DNA from: Terfezia claveryi
Taxonomy: Eukaryota > Ascomycota > Pezizomycetes > Pezizales > Pezizaceae
DNA length: 64,000 nt
Assembly: GCA_015179025.1 (NCBI GenBank)
Contig: WHUX01000060.1
Coordinates: 62,001-126,000 of the forward strand
Direction: 5' to 3'
Shown here: piece after piece, positions 1 through 10,783 of the stretch
Position numbering within the stretch: the stretch's first letter is position 1
Layout of the letters: every line of letters begins with the position of its first letter
The notes under the pieces: model-generated
Told to the model about the DNA's origin: nothing
Databases searched by the model: none
Seen by the model: only the letters and a program-made list of their open reading frames with translations
Program-made: the position numbers and the translations under genes

Positions 1-1052
1 AAGATGCCAACCAACCTTATATTAAGCTGTAAAAACTAGAGGTTCGAGAAGAAATGGTGGAAAGAGTAACTAGGAGAAAACACTGAATCTAATTGAAGCA
101 AGGAGTCAGAAGCTTAATTCAAACACAATGCGGCGGGGGGGATGGTTGTCTCGGTGAAGAGCGGGGGGGGGGGGGGGGGGGTTGTTGTGAGGCGACGCAC
201 AGGTTGAATGATGACAAAATTTGAAGACGTGGAGAGAGAGGAGACTTGGGAGAGAGAGGACCAACCAAGCATATTAATTAATACCAAGTAATCCACTAAC
301 AAGTCCCGCTACCAGTACCGGGATTCTTCGTTCCCAAAGAGCTGTGAATAAATAGAACAAATAGAAATGGAGTACTAGAATGCAGAGTTAAATTCAATCT
401 AGGGTGTGAGAGGATGGATATAAACAAGTTGGCACTTCGCAGCCATGAGCCACGAGCCATTTTGCTCGATCTGAACTTTACTTACGTCTCGATCGCCAGA
501 TAGAATGAAAAAAGGGCAAAAGGCAAATAGACAGCTTTGGATTGCTACTAAGCGTATACGTACAGATGTACAAGTTTTCAAACATAGTCTGGTTGGCACA
601 TTCAAACACTGTACATATGCAAATCTTAAGTGGAGCCCTGTCTATTGCCCAAATGGCCCGACACATCCCGATTACCGACAGGCGGATTGAAGCTGCAAAC
701 ATAAAGGGTTCTGTTTTTACGTGTAAGTATTTACTCTGATGGTCACGAGACTCACAGGCCATGCCGCAAACCAATTCGGCCACAAATAATTAGCCAGGTG
801 GGTAGGTAGCAGATACCACACGAGGGGGAAACACCACCTCAGTTTATCGATGGTAAGTGTGTGCCCTATAATAATGTGTAAATAGAACCAGACTATGTAA
901 CTTGACACCTGGCACGAGATCAATACGGAAAATCGGCACAACAATCAGATACTCCCTTAACCTATGTTGCATACCATTGTCCACCTCCTGTAAAAAAACG
1001 TGCCCCCCACGTAAAACTCCAGGAAACTCCAAGATAATTCCCAAAAGAATTC
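1..1052. other. Intergenic, low-complexity left edge
   Basis: I see no convincing gene here. The stretch holds a 19-G run (163-181), a GA-rich tract (about 229-260), and two copies of the dispersed 10-mer AACCAGACTA or its complement (585-594 and 886-895). The short open frames have no recognisable composition or splice context. Confidence 0.6.
163..181 (+). repeat. Poly-G homopolymer (19 G)
   Basis: Nineteen consecutive G. Comparable runs occur at 20457-20466 (10 G) and 55279-55295 (17 G). Runs of this length are hard to size by sequencing and may vary between strains. Confidence 0.9.
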
Positions 1053-2426
1053 CTAAGCGAAGGTCACTTGCTGCCTACTTTCCAGTAGATTTGGAAAAAT
1101 ATCAGAAACCCCATCCGTGAACTTTCCTGTGCTCTTGCTAATCATATCCGCAAGCCGCGCCAATACATCGTCATTCGGAGAATTCAGTAGCTTCTCGACC
1201 TCGTCCACCATTGCGGGTTCCAGTCCAAGCACGTTGCCAATGAGCCGGGTGCGCATGAGGGATGCCACTTTACACGCTTTGGCCAGTTCCCCATGATGCA
1301 CTAGAGACAGAATGAGTTCGAAACAAACGGTTGTGAATCCTACCCGCTGTTCGAGATAGCTCTTAAACATCACCATTTCATAAAGTCGATGTGGGTTATT
1401 TTCATAATGAAGCATCAACCTCGCTTTGGCAAAATTGCTCTTGATCCATGGTACACAGGTATTGTAGATATTCATTCTAAGTTGGAAAATTTGAGGGTCT
1501 TGTTTATGGGCGTATCGGAGGAGGAAGTATTGACCGGTTGTCTTGAATGGGTTCGTACTGAGTCCACCTATGGTATCAAAAATGCCAGGAAACTTTTCAA
1601 CGTTGCATTGCCAATTTTTCACCATCCACAGGAACTGTGAGGCAGCAGCATTCATTCCCTTAAACTGCTCCACACTTTTGGTCACCTCTTTGATGATAGA
1701 TTCCCTTAGTTCGAGTAGCTCCTTTGCATCTGACTGCTCAGCTGAAATATGCAATAGCCAGGGTTTATTGAGCATTCCAGCTGCGATCTCTTCCTCGCCA
1801 CCTGCGACCAACGTTTTGATAATCTGCTCTCGCAACCTCTTGTCTTCGAGATGTACCCTAGGTGAAATATTCCGTAATGGCTTGATGACCTCCAACACTG
1901 TCTTCACAGCCCAGCCTGCTTTCAACTCTTGTTTCGGTAATGCCAGCATATTTGATGTATGCCTCTTGAGGACTGCCCATGCAATATCGGGCGTGGGTAT
2001 TCCATGGGAAGCTAACTTATGGTAGACAACTAGAGGATTGCGAATGAAGTGCTCTACTCGCACTTGTTCAACTCTCCCTGAAGTCCCCATTAACGCTCCA
2101 CTGCCGCTAGTAAATACCGGTGCTTTCAGCAAGCTGCTCAGGTGAACATCTACCGGAGAACGATGTGGTTCAGTTGCACCGCCATTATGGGGGACTGATG
2201 CGGCGTCTGCCGCCGCAAGCTGCTCGCGAAAGGAGGTTTTGAGGAGGCCGAGTAACCGCTGAGATTGACCAGCCGTCAGTGGGAGAGGGGGGTGTATGAT
2301 CGATTTCAGTGCGTTCAAAGGACGGAACGTACATATTCCAGCAGCAATCGAGGGCTTCATTCTGTGGCCTGTGAATTGTTTGTCAAGCGAATCAGATGCC
2401 GGTGTAGCAGAGCCGCTTGGCGGCAA
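1053..2426 (-). CDS. Hypothetical protein, probable mitochondrial targeting
   Basis: This is a single open frame of 457 codons with no intron. A second Met at 2360 would give about 435 residues and is the more attractive start: the sequence from there (MKPSIAAGICTFRPLNALKS) is rich in hydrophobic and basic residues and poor in acids, like a mitochondrial presequence. It is followed by a segment (PLPLTAGQSQRLLGLLKTSF) that resembles, from memory, the start of a fungal family of uncharacterised mitochondrial proteins (Gep5/Rrg5-like); that link is weak. The rest is predicted mostly helical, with no catalytic motif, membrane segment or repeat that I recognise. It lies alone, convergent with nothing close. 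Function unknown. Confidence 0.7.
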   Translation of the reverse strand: MPPSGSATPASDSLDKQFTGHRMKPSIAAGICTFRPLNALKSIIHPPLPLTAGQSQRLLGLLKTSFREQLAAADAASVPHNGGATEPHRSPVDVHLSSLLKAPVFTSGSGALMGTSGRVEQVRVEHFIRNPLVVYHKLASHGIPTPDIAWAVLKRHTSNMLALPKQELKAGWAVKTVLEVIKPLRNISPRVHLEDKRLREQIIKTLVAGGEEEIAAGMLNKPWLLHISAEQSDAKELLELRESIIKEVTKSVEQFKGMNAAASQFLWMVKNWQCNVEKFPGIFDTIGGLSTNPFKTTGQYFLLRYAHKQDPQIFQLRMNIYNTCVPWIKSNFAKARLMLHYENNPHRLYEMVMFKSYLEQRVGFTTVCFELILSLVHHGELAKACKVASLMRTRLIGNVLGLEPAMVDEVEKLLNSPNDDVLARLADMISKSTGKFTDGVSDIFPNLLESRQQVTFA

Positions 2427-3383
2427 GGATGGATTTGTAAGGTATAGTCTGGTCGTACGGCTTGTGTATGATGATTCGCTTTAGTATCGGAAGCTTGCTC
2501 TTCCTGACTAATCTCTCGTCTAGCTTACTTTATATTCGGTGCCAGAACAGAACTATCCAAATATCGGTCCTCTTCTTCTCCTTGATACCCATGCCCCCTC
2601 ACGCAAACCAATATTGAATGTTAACAACTCGACAATGATATATAAAACTATCATCAACACTATTGCACCATATCAATCCCCAGCCATCATCGAATTTATA
2701 GCCATCCTTGACCCACAACCCATATATTTCTCAGATTCGCTCCTAGTCTGGGTTACAAAGTTCCATTTGTGTTTGCACAGCTATACCTCATTTCACAACC
2801 CTAAACCATAACTATTCGTAAACCAATAATAATAATTTCGACTCTCACGAGCGATGATCCCTTGGCCCAAAGGTTGCGTCACTCCATCTGCTAGTCTGGT
2901 AGGCACTCATCTGCTACATGTAATATACAAGTATCGATTTATTACAACCAGACTACATACGATTTATACTCTATTATTATTTCGCCCCGGAAGATTTCAT
3001 GAATTTGCAGCTGCCCTACTTATGCTACTTAGCTATCATACCTATATGTACTTACGGGCGGCCTGGGGTACATAATTGCATGGGTTGATACAACAACTGC
3101 TCCAGTAACACATGAAACAAGAGCAAGATGGTCGGTTGCGGGCTGCAAATGCATCCATGTTCCCCACATCCTTCCATTCGCAATCCAAGGAAGTGCAGAA
3201 GGCTGGAAATTGGCCTAACCTTTCGCATACACCGAAAATGAAGGCATGAGCGTAGAATAATAATATAAGGCCGTCCTGCCCAATTCCTTCTTTATTCACA
3301 CTGATTTTCGTAACCCACCATCCTCTCCATTGCCTCTTGAATACCACATAAATCTTTTCCATCCCAATCCACGCCGATCAAAC
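2427..3383. other. Divergent intergenic region
   Basis: This stretch separates the start of the minus-strand gene from the start of the plus-strand TUDOR gene, so it should hold both promoters. A copy of the dispersed motif AACCAGACTA lies at 2946-2955. The last 60 bases before 3384 are pyrimidine-rich, which is common upstream of expressed genes in filamentous fungi. No gene seen. Confidence 0.5.
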
Positions 3384-4172
3384 ATGTCCGACATCAAAGA
3401 GGGCGATCAAGGTAAGTCTTATGTGATTGACGCCGGCTGTATTCTAAAACTCACGAGCCCAGTGTCCTGGAAGTATGGTGGAGGAAATCCTGAGGGCACA
3501 GTAGCGGAGGTCAAGGCCTCTGACGAGCTTGCCATCGAGACCAAAGGAATGCAGTTCAAAGTCAATACCTCAGAAGACAATCTTGCCGTTCAGGTAGCGC
3601 GAGATGGCAATGATGTCGTCAAACGTGAGAGTACCCTCACAAAGCTGGCAGATGCTACCGAGAATGATGGTTCTGAGGCCACGAACCAAGAGGTAGACCC
3701 TGACATCAAGCAAAACGGACAACATTCGCATAATAAATCAGAAGCCAACAAAGAAGAATCAACATCTGCTGCCAGCGATAATGCCGACTTGACAGATGAT
3801 CCCGAACAGCTAGAAGATAAGATGGATGTCACTCTTGATGCAAAGAAAGTCGAAGCTAGAGAGAAGCGTTATCGGGAAGATGACGATAGTGGTGAGGCCC
3901 AGAACGACGAACAGAGCGAAAAGGAAAACGGAACTGCATCTAAGAAGGCCAAACTGGACAACGGACTCGATGCTACAGAGAAGGCAGAGAATGGACACGC
4001 TCACAATGAAGATGAGAATGGTGTTGGAACGCCCGTTGCTGAGGAACAGACACCAAAGAAAAAAACCAAGGGCCCTGGACGCCCTAAAAAGGCTGATGCG
4101 GAAGCAAAGCACGCTGTGGCTGCAGAGGGAGACGGTTCGACCATCGCTCGAAGGACCCGGTCCAAGGCCTAA
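3384..4172 (+). CDS. TUDOR-like (hypervirulence-associated family) protein with AT-hook
   Basis: The protein starts at ATG 3384, not at the upstream in-frame codon at 3330. A 51-bp intron (3412-3462, gtaagt...cccag) must be removed. Splicing joins GATCAAG to TGTCCTGG and restores the motif GDQVSWKYGGGNPEGTVAEV, the hallmark of the small TUDOR-like domain of the HVA1/DUF2945 family (residues about 8-60). The product is 245 residues. After the domain comes a long hydrophilic Glu/Asp/Lys-rich disordered stretch, then KKKTKGPGRPKK, an AT-hook-like basic motif (GRP core), and a basic end with RRTRSK. A nuclear, DNA- or chromatin-associated role is inferred from the AT-hook; no enzyme activity is expected. 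Because the intron is a multiple of three and has no stop, the unspliced frame is also open. Confidence 0.8.
   Translation: MSDIKEGDQGKSYVIDAGCILKLTSPVSWKYGGGNPEGTVAEVKASDELAIETKGMQFKVNTSEDNLAVQVARDGNDVVKRESTLTKLADATENDGSEATNQEVDPDIKQNGQHSHNKSEANKEESTSAASDNADLTDDPEQLEDKMDVTLDAKKVEAREKRYREDDDSGEAQNDEQSEKENGTASKKAKLDNGLDATEKAENGHAHNEDENGVGTPVAEEQTPKKKTKGPGRPKKADAEAKHAVAAEGDGSTIARRTRSKA
3412..3462 (+). other. In-frame 51-bp intron of the TUDOR gene
   Basis: The donor is gtaagt and the acceptor cccag, with a ctaaaac branch-like site. The length is 3n with no stop codon, so simple ORF calling misses it. Retaining it would insert 17 residues into the TUDOR motif. Confidence 0.8.
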
Positions 4173-4600
4173 ACATTGCGTCTCGCCTGTTATTTCCTTA
4201 GGTCTTTGTAGTACAGCCTTCTTATTCTGTTCCTTGTCCTATTACATAACTGTAACCTCCAATGTTTGGGTAATACCCTCCCTCTCCCTATGACAAGAAC
4301 AGAGCAGATGAATATCTAATTTTTTCGGCGGGGGTCTGTTCATCCGAAATTATCACCTTCCTGTGTAATTAGTATGTAGTGAACAAAAGTGGATGAGCAG
4401 TTTCCGCAGCAAAAAGTGAAGCAAGGAGTCTGAGGTGATGAACTGAAGCTGTGATGTGAGATGATATGATGTTGATCAATAGAGTTTACTTGTCTCAGAC
4501 CCCATCTAACCAAGGCTACTCACATTTTGGCACTAAATATTCCCACAAATTCCAACTAGAGCCTCACTCACTACAAATCACCCTACATTGAATTTTGTCG
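4173..4600. other. Intergenic, nothing recognised
   Basis: 3' region of the TUDOR gene and presumed promoter of the Dus4 gene. It is AT-rich and I see no repeats or genes in it. Confidence 0.5.
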
Positions 4601-5891
4601 ATGACAGTTGGGGAGTTGAACGAACAAAGCCATGAACTGCCTGCAACCAGACTAGAATTGCCCCCAAGACTGGAACAGCATCGGTATGCCACTTGTAATC
4701 CTGAGTAGTTCAAATTTAAACTGAGAAAGTTTGAACAGTCCAATCAGACTTTTCGAGCGGGCAAAACATGAAGGCCGAACCTTGAAAATCGCCGCACCTA
4801 TGGTCCGGTATGACTTTCTATTGCAGAATCATAAGAATTACTGGTAGTCTGATTATATTTTCGTGTGTAGTTACAGCAAACTGCCCTTCCGGGAGCTATG
4901 TCGAGACTATGGAACTGATGTCTGTTACACTCCAATGATTCTGGCGAAGGAGTTCATTCGGTCGAATCTAGCAAGAGACATGGGTGCGTAATACATTCTA
5001 CAACTAAGCCTGGTCTAACATGTTAATCTAGATTTCTCCTCATCCTCTGCAGACCGGCCACTCATCGTCCAGTTTGGAGCAAGCAATGAACTCGATTTTG
5101 CACGGGCAGCAGAGTTGGTTAAGTCATACTGTGATGGTGTCGACCTGAATTGTGGTTGCCCCCAGACTTGGGCCATTGGAGAGGGGATTGGGTGTAAGCT
5201 CATGTCATACCCTGAACTGGTGCGGGACATGGTCAAAGCTGCAAAGGAACGTTGCGGGGAGGAATTTTCGGTCAGTGTCAAAATTAGGATTCACCTTAAT
5301 CTACTGTATGCCCTTTTCCTGTGGAAAGTTGTCATGGAGTTTCTCTGATTAGATTTATGTAGGGAGACGGTACAATGGGTCAAGACGGTGGAGAGTGCGC
5401 GGCCTGACTATATCACTGTCCATGGGAGGCGGAGGACCCAGCGGTCAAGTGAACCAGTCAATGTAGAGGCAGTAAAGCTTATCAAATCGATTGCAACTGT
5501 TCCAGTCGTTTTAAATGGCGATGTTTTTTCTATGGGCGATGTGGATCGCCTTGTTGAGGCGACAGGCGTCGATGGAGTTATGGCTGCACGAGGACTCATG
5601 ACCAATCCAGCACTCTTTGCTGGATACAATAAGACCCCCTGGGGAGCAGTGGAGAGGTTTTTGGACTACAATATGAGATCACCTCTTCCATTTCGATTCA
5701 CCTTGCATCATGTCTCTGAGATAATGGAATCTATGGTGCCAAGAAGAGAAAGGACTCAGATGATTGACAGTTGCAAGTCAATCACCGAGCTAATAGACTG
5801 GCTTGATCAGAGGTTTTTGCTGAGAAGAAAAGGAGAGGAAGAATTTGGAGAGCGCATCGAGGTGGAGAGGAGGATAATACATAGCAAGTGA
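4601..5891 (+). CDS. DUS4: tRNA-dihydrouridine(20a/20b) synthase, Dus4-type
   Basis: Flavoenzyme that reduces uridine to dihydrouridine at position 20a/20b of the tRNA D-loop using FMN and NAD(P)H. Five exons: 4601-4683, 4739-4807, 4871-4983, 5032-5305, 5363-5891. They join without a break to 355 residues, close to yeast Dus4 (about 367). Visible Dus signatures are KIAAPMVRYSKLPFR, VQFGA, and DLNCGCPQTWAIGEGIGCKL with the catalytic Cys in NCGCP. Further on are VKIRIH, YITVHGRRRTQRS and VVLNGDVFSMGDVDRL, ending with the VDGVMAARGLMTNPALF phosphate-binding region. The start is chosen because a stop (TGA, 4722-4724) closes the second exon's frame upstream and splicing to the 4601 ATG restores it. 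A donor-like site at 5883 could extend the C-terminus. A copy of the dispersed AACCAGACTA motif lies inside exon 1 (4645-4654). Confidence 0.92.
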
Positions 5892-6247
5892 GTATTTTAT
5901 ACTCCCTAGCAGAGGGATCCAATCACCATTTGGCAACTAGATCGCTAAATGCGATGATACTTTGCATGATTTCTGTAAATATAAAATATATACAAATTTG
6001 GGAGTATTTGATCAGATGGTCGTACCGAGTGACCTTATGGTAATTTTCAAACGAACTCCATTCAGTAAAGTAGGGCCAGACACATGACACTTAGTAGTTT
6101 CCGACTAGTATGAAGTTCGGCAGCTGCACATACCCGCGAGACTGCTGCAACCCCAGATCTCTATGTCGATGCCGCGTGGGCGTCATTAACAGGGAATGGC
6201 GACCACAACTCGAATCGCTGGCCGAACAGTCTCCAGGCTCAACGTGT
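5892..6247. other. Intergenic, promoter of TML dioxygenase gene
   Basis: AT-rich 3' end of DUS4 followed by the leader of the next gene. An in-frame ATG at 6110 could lengthen the next protein by 46 residues; I prefer 6248 because of its presequence-like start. Confidence 0.4.
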
Positions 6248-8239
6248 ATGTTACCATCTCTTCCCCGAATTCCAAAATCCTTGAGAACAGTGTGGCTAAC
6301 AGATCCGGGTTGTGTAAGTACTTCTAACAGCCTTTCCGGCTCAGCTTTCGCCAGACGACAGCTATATGCGCCTCTCGTGCCTTCTGCTGTGGAAGCATCA
6401 TATATCCTTCGCTTTTCATCTCGATTACCTATACAAAGAAATGTTCGCAACTCATCCTGAATATTGAAAGACTAGTGGAACTTACAGCTGGGAATTGCAG
6501 GCCTCGTCAGCGGCAGTGAAACCTGCACCGACACTGTTAGAGGAAGAGCCAACGGAGCGGCCATTGAGGACATACAATGTGACGAAGGCAGATGCTAGAC
6601 CAGTTTTGTCGGAGCATCATAAGATATCATGGGATGAGAAAAAGGTGCTAGTACCGTGGGAGGAGGGGAAGACCTCCAATTTGTGAGTTTGTTGCGGAAA
6701 GTTTTCCGCGGAATAACTCTCTGAAAGGCTTAGAAGCTAAGTGATAATTGCTTGATAGTCATAATATATGGTTAAGGTACATTTCCTTGGCTACAATGGG
6801 CCTCGGGCATACATCGGTTCCAGGACTGATTTATATTGCTGTAAAGGGACCACTGTCAGTGCAGTGGATGTCGGCATCCCGAGACAAAACAAAGGCTGAT
6901 TAATACGTTCTCTGTCAGACTGCACTCCCTCCTAACTCCCTCGACACTAACTGATTATCGTTCAGATACCCCCCACTATTCAAGCTGCCGAAGTTGAAAC
7001 ACAAGAGAAGGGCCTGAAAATAACATGTCAGTATCTCCCATCTCATTGGATGTTTATTCGGGATTTCTGATAATGTCGTAGGGAAAAATGACAAGCATGA
7101 GAGTTTCTACCCATATGAATGGTTACATCTACACTCGTACAATCCACGGTTACAAAAGTACCTATCTCCTCAGTACGTACCATAAATTCCGGACGAATCC
7201 TTATCAAACTTTTCTACTAACATACAATAGGTTTCGATTATGGGGCGCTGAGATCGGGGAAAGGCCCCCAGAAATCAGTTATAAAGAGGTTATAGAGTCA
7301 GATAAAGGCGTTGCAAAATGGACGTCTAAGATTGTAAGTTGAAACTGCCAATATCTAGAAATCTTCAAATCGACTTAACAAGGTTTAGTACACCTACGGA
7401 TTTTCCTTTGTCAATGATGTACCAGTAAGCCCCGAGGCTACTCAGAAGCTCGTTGAGAGGATTGCATTGATCAGGCACACCCATTACGGTGGCTTCTGGG
7501 ACTTCACTGCAGATTTGGCCAAGAAAGACACAGCATACACCGACCTGCCACTTGCTGTTCACACTGACAACACCTACTTCAGTGATCCTGCAGGCTTACA
7601 GCTATTGCATCTCCTTGAGCATAAAGGCGATGGTGGCATGACCCTTCTCGTGGATGGGTTTAAGGCTGCAAGAATTCTACGAGATGAATATCCAGATTCA
7701 TACCGAATTTTGTCGAATGTCCGAGTGCCTTCCCATGCATCTAGGAATGCAGGTATTAGCATACAGCCTTTTGCACCTTTTCCGGTATTGAATCATCATC
7801 CCGTAGACGGTGAGTTGATGCAAATCAGATGGAACAATGACGATAGGGCTACTATGGACCATTGGGGTGATTCTGATGAAGTTGATCGGTTCTATGAGGC
7901 CATGAGGCACTGGGATATGATATTGACGAGGCGGGATGTGGAGTACCGAGAGCAATTGGTGCCTGGGCAAGCACTGAGTGAGTCAAACAGCATGTCAATT
8001 TGCCTGGTAGCATACTGATATGCCGCGATCTAGTATTTGATAATTGGCGAGTATTGCATGGGCGGACTAGCTTCACCGGGTTGCGAAGGATGTGTGGAGC
8101 TTATGGTATGGACCCCACGAGATGTTGCTACTGCAGCAACACGAGACGAGACTAACTGATAACAGTGAACCGTGACGACTTCATATCGCGCTTTCTCATG
8201 ACCAATACAAAGAGAGAGGTTGTATTGAACGCCGTATAA
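6248..8239 (+). CDS. Trimethyllysine dioxygenase (carnitine biosynthesis), mitochondrial
   Basis: Fe(II)/2-oxoglutarate dioxygenase that hydroxylates trimethyllysine, the first step of carnitine synthesis. Ten exons join with intact phase to 435 residues: 6248-6313, 6501-6682, 6759-6776 (18-nt microexon), 6847-6913, 6966-7026, 7082-7157, 7231-7333, 7389-7977, 8034-8105, 8166-8239. The N-terminal domain shows FHNIWLRDHCQCSGCRHPET, with Zn-binding-type Cys/His. The catalytic domain has HTDNTYF, the HxD iron ligands in the TMLHE form (gamma-butyrobetaine dioxygenases typically read HTDLPY). It also has LLVDGF, and near the end NWRVLHGRTSFTGLRRMCG with the third His ligand and the 2-oxoglutarate-binding Arg. 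The start at 6248 gives a basic mitochondrial-like leader (MLPSLPRIPKSLRTVW). The first intron (6314-6500, gtaagt) is the least certain boundary. Confidence 0.9.
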
Positions 8240-9306
8240 ATACTATTCAACCCCACTTTTCTGCTTATCTGTTTCCTGCTGTTTTGTAAATTGTCTCTGC
8301 GCATGTATGCATGAATTCAGCGTCTGTTATTTTGGCCATTTCATTCGAGAATAATTTATAGTGCCGACTTCGGTATCTACCATGTGGCCGCAACAGGACT
8401 GGGTCGTTCGCCGGGTCCACTGATATCGTCATGTTGAAGGGCGGTTGGGCAGTGGGGCCGAAATAGAAGGATTTGTATGCAATACCAGACCTTATGCAAG
8501 CCCCTAGCCCTTTGGGGCTGCAGCCGGGGCAGCGATCACTTACAGTAGGTATGTACATACCATGGCTGTGCATGCGCCTTGCTATGCTACTACTGCTGCG
8601 TCGACCGTCAACGTCTGTAATCGCATGCAGCCTGTGCATTGAACGTATGGCCCGCGAGAGAGGAGCTGTACCTTATCCAAATGTCTGCCTTTGTTGCGCG
8701 ACCACTCCCAGCCCGCCCGCCTGCTTTCGACTTCGCACGCTTTTCCAAACGCCAGTAAGTCCAGCCCCAGCCGGCCAGCCAATTGAAGCGCGAAGCGGAA
8801 ACCCTGCAAAACTCTGAACCTGAACTTTTGGTCAGCGAGTCCAGTATCCGATAGCTAGATCTGGTACTGTACTGTAACTGCTTCACACAAAAGGCTCCCT
8901 CAACCAACGAACTTCCAACGTCACCAGGCACCCCACAGAGGCGTTTCAGGCACACGCAGCCCACGGGTCTCGTTTATGACTGCGCGCAGGGTGTGAACAG
9001 CAAACAGCACCGGCGTGTCAAGATTAAGGTTACCTTAACAGCTTAAGTAAGGTGCACCTAAATTACTTCATGCCCCGAGGAGTCCTATCTGCCAGTTCAG
9101 TCTTGGTCGTCATTCACATTTCTCCAACACACACTACTTGCTGGTAGGCTAGCACACGCAAGCAGAAGGAAAGAAGCAAGAGAGGGGAACTAGCTGGGTA
9201 AAGGTATCCGAAAGTGCCTCTGTGTCCCCAGGTCACTACCTGCCATCTGAAGGCCGAAATCTTCCGGGGAGCAAACATCACCCACATCAACAGTCCACAA
9301 TTCATC
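8240..9306. other. Long 5' region of the cyclin gene
   Basis: About 1 kb without a supported gene. The short open frames overlap each other on both strands and lack splice or family signals. It is GC-richer than its surroundings between 8440 and 8800. An imperfect repeated motif of the type aaggt(t/g)accttaa lies near 9025-9050. Confidence 0.4.
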
Positions 9307-10783
9307 ATGTCTGTTTCACAATGGATATTCACAGAGGAGGAGCTGACCCGGACCCCTTCATCTCTGGAGGGCATGGGCATGGACGAGGAACGGGAGAAGC
9401 GAGGAAAGGGCTGCAACTTCATTCTCCAGGTCGGGATTGCCCTGAAGCTGCCACAGTTGACCCTCTCCACGGCGTCCACCTTCCTACATCGTTTCTACAT
9501 GCGACACTCGGTACAGAAACACCACTACTACGTGAGTCTCACCCACTTTGGACCCTGATTTTTTCTTCATTTCTTGTCATTGTGCAGTGGTGGGGTGAGC
9601 GATCCACAGATTTCTTTTTCAATGAGTACCTATGGTGGACTAATGCACGCCATCATCATCATCTTCCTCTGACGTGACAACACCAGCTAACATCATTCAC
9701 CACAATTTCAGGATACCGGCGCAACCGCACTATACCTCGCTACTAAAGTCGAGGAGAACATGCGAAAGTTTGAGCAGCTAATTACAGAATGTGTCCGAGT
9801 GGCTCAAAAAAACCCTACTCTAGTTGTGGATAAAGAATCGAAGGAGTTTTGGAAATGGAGGGATGTGATTATTGAGAAGGAGGAATTACTGCTCGAGGCC
9901 ATCTGTTTTGATATGACATTCGAACAGCCATATACGCTGCTCATCGGCTTCACGCATATTCTGAAATGTGAGACTAGGCTTCTCATGAAGACAGCGTGGA
10001 GCTTTGTTAATGATAGCTATATGACGATGTTGTGTCTACTGTTCCCATCTAGGACAATTGCTGCTGCTGCTTTATATTGCGCTGCGAAGCATTGCAAGGT
10101 CGAGTTTGAGGATCAGGATAATAAGCCTTGGTGGGAGATTATTGGTGTCAAAATTAAGGACATAAAAAGGGCATGCAATTACATGGCATCTGTGTATGAG
10201 TATGTCTCCTATATCTCAATTACTGAACCATTACTAGCTGGAATAAAGTGTTCATTGGTTTCAAGGAATTGAAGCTAATTATATTTACCCCCCCAGGAAC
10301 AATCCACTAAGAAACGACCACGGTACAGTCCGGTACGTCTCCACTCCCGAATCCGGGGAATCCAACACTACCCGAGCTCGCTCGCAGAAGACTCCCGATG
10401 TCTCTCCGACATATTCTTCGCAACAAACCTACTCCAACGGCAGCCGTGGGAGTTCCATCGAAACGGGCTCTATAGCGGGTAAACGCATGCGGGAAGGCTC
10501 TGAGGAAGGAGAGGAGGTTTCTACGCCTGTAAAGAAGCAGAAAATGGGAGGTTTATTGGCATCTCCCGACAGCTCCCATAGCAGAGATTCGGAGACGCAG
10601 AGGGGTGATGGAAGTACAGGGCGGCCGGAGTCGGCCGGTGGTAGGAGCGAGGCATCCCGGGAGACAAATGGTAATGGCAACGGTATTAGGTGGCCACGAG
10701 ATAGGAAGCGTAGCTCTTCATCCCCCACTCTGTGGCCTCGGCAGGCGGATGAGGATCTTAGTGAAGAGGGGGAAGTGGTCTAA
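9307..10783 (+). CDS. Cyclin T/K-type transcriptional cyclin (Pch1-like)
   Basis: Partner of the Cdk9-type kinase in P-TEFb, which phosphorylates the RNA polymerase II tail and Spt5 during elongation. Exons 9307-9531, 9712-10199 and 10297-10783 join in frame to 399 residues. The first cyclin box begins with QWIFTEEELTRTPSSLEG, which has the (Q/R)W.FT.EEL..(T/S)PS signature of cyclin T/Pch1. It continues with KGCNFILQVGIALKLPQLTL, HRFYMRHS and ALYLATKVEEN. The second box includes SRTIAAAALYCAAKH. The C-terminal third is Ser/Glu/Arg-rich and disordered, as in fungal homologues. The loop between the boxes (residues about 155-175) looks shorter than usual. Cyclin L or K identity is less likely but not excluded. 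Confidence 0.85.

Noticed and set aside
8473..8817. 114-codon plus-strand open frame
   Set aside because: Overlapped by equal frames on the other strand, rich in Cys/Pro/Arg without family signal, no splice context; GC-rich spacer.
9588..9680. Extra internal exon in the cyclin gene
   Set aside because: Including it would interrupt the conserved join HYY-to-ATALYLATKVEEN; skipping it gives the expected cyclin box.
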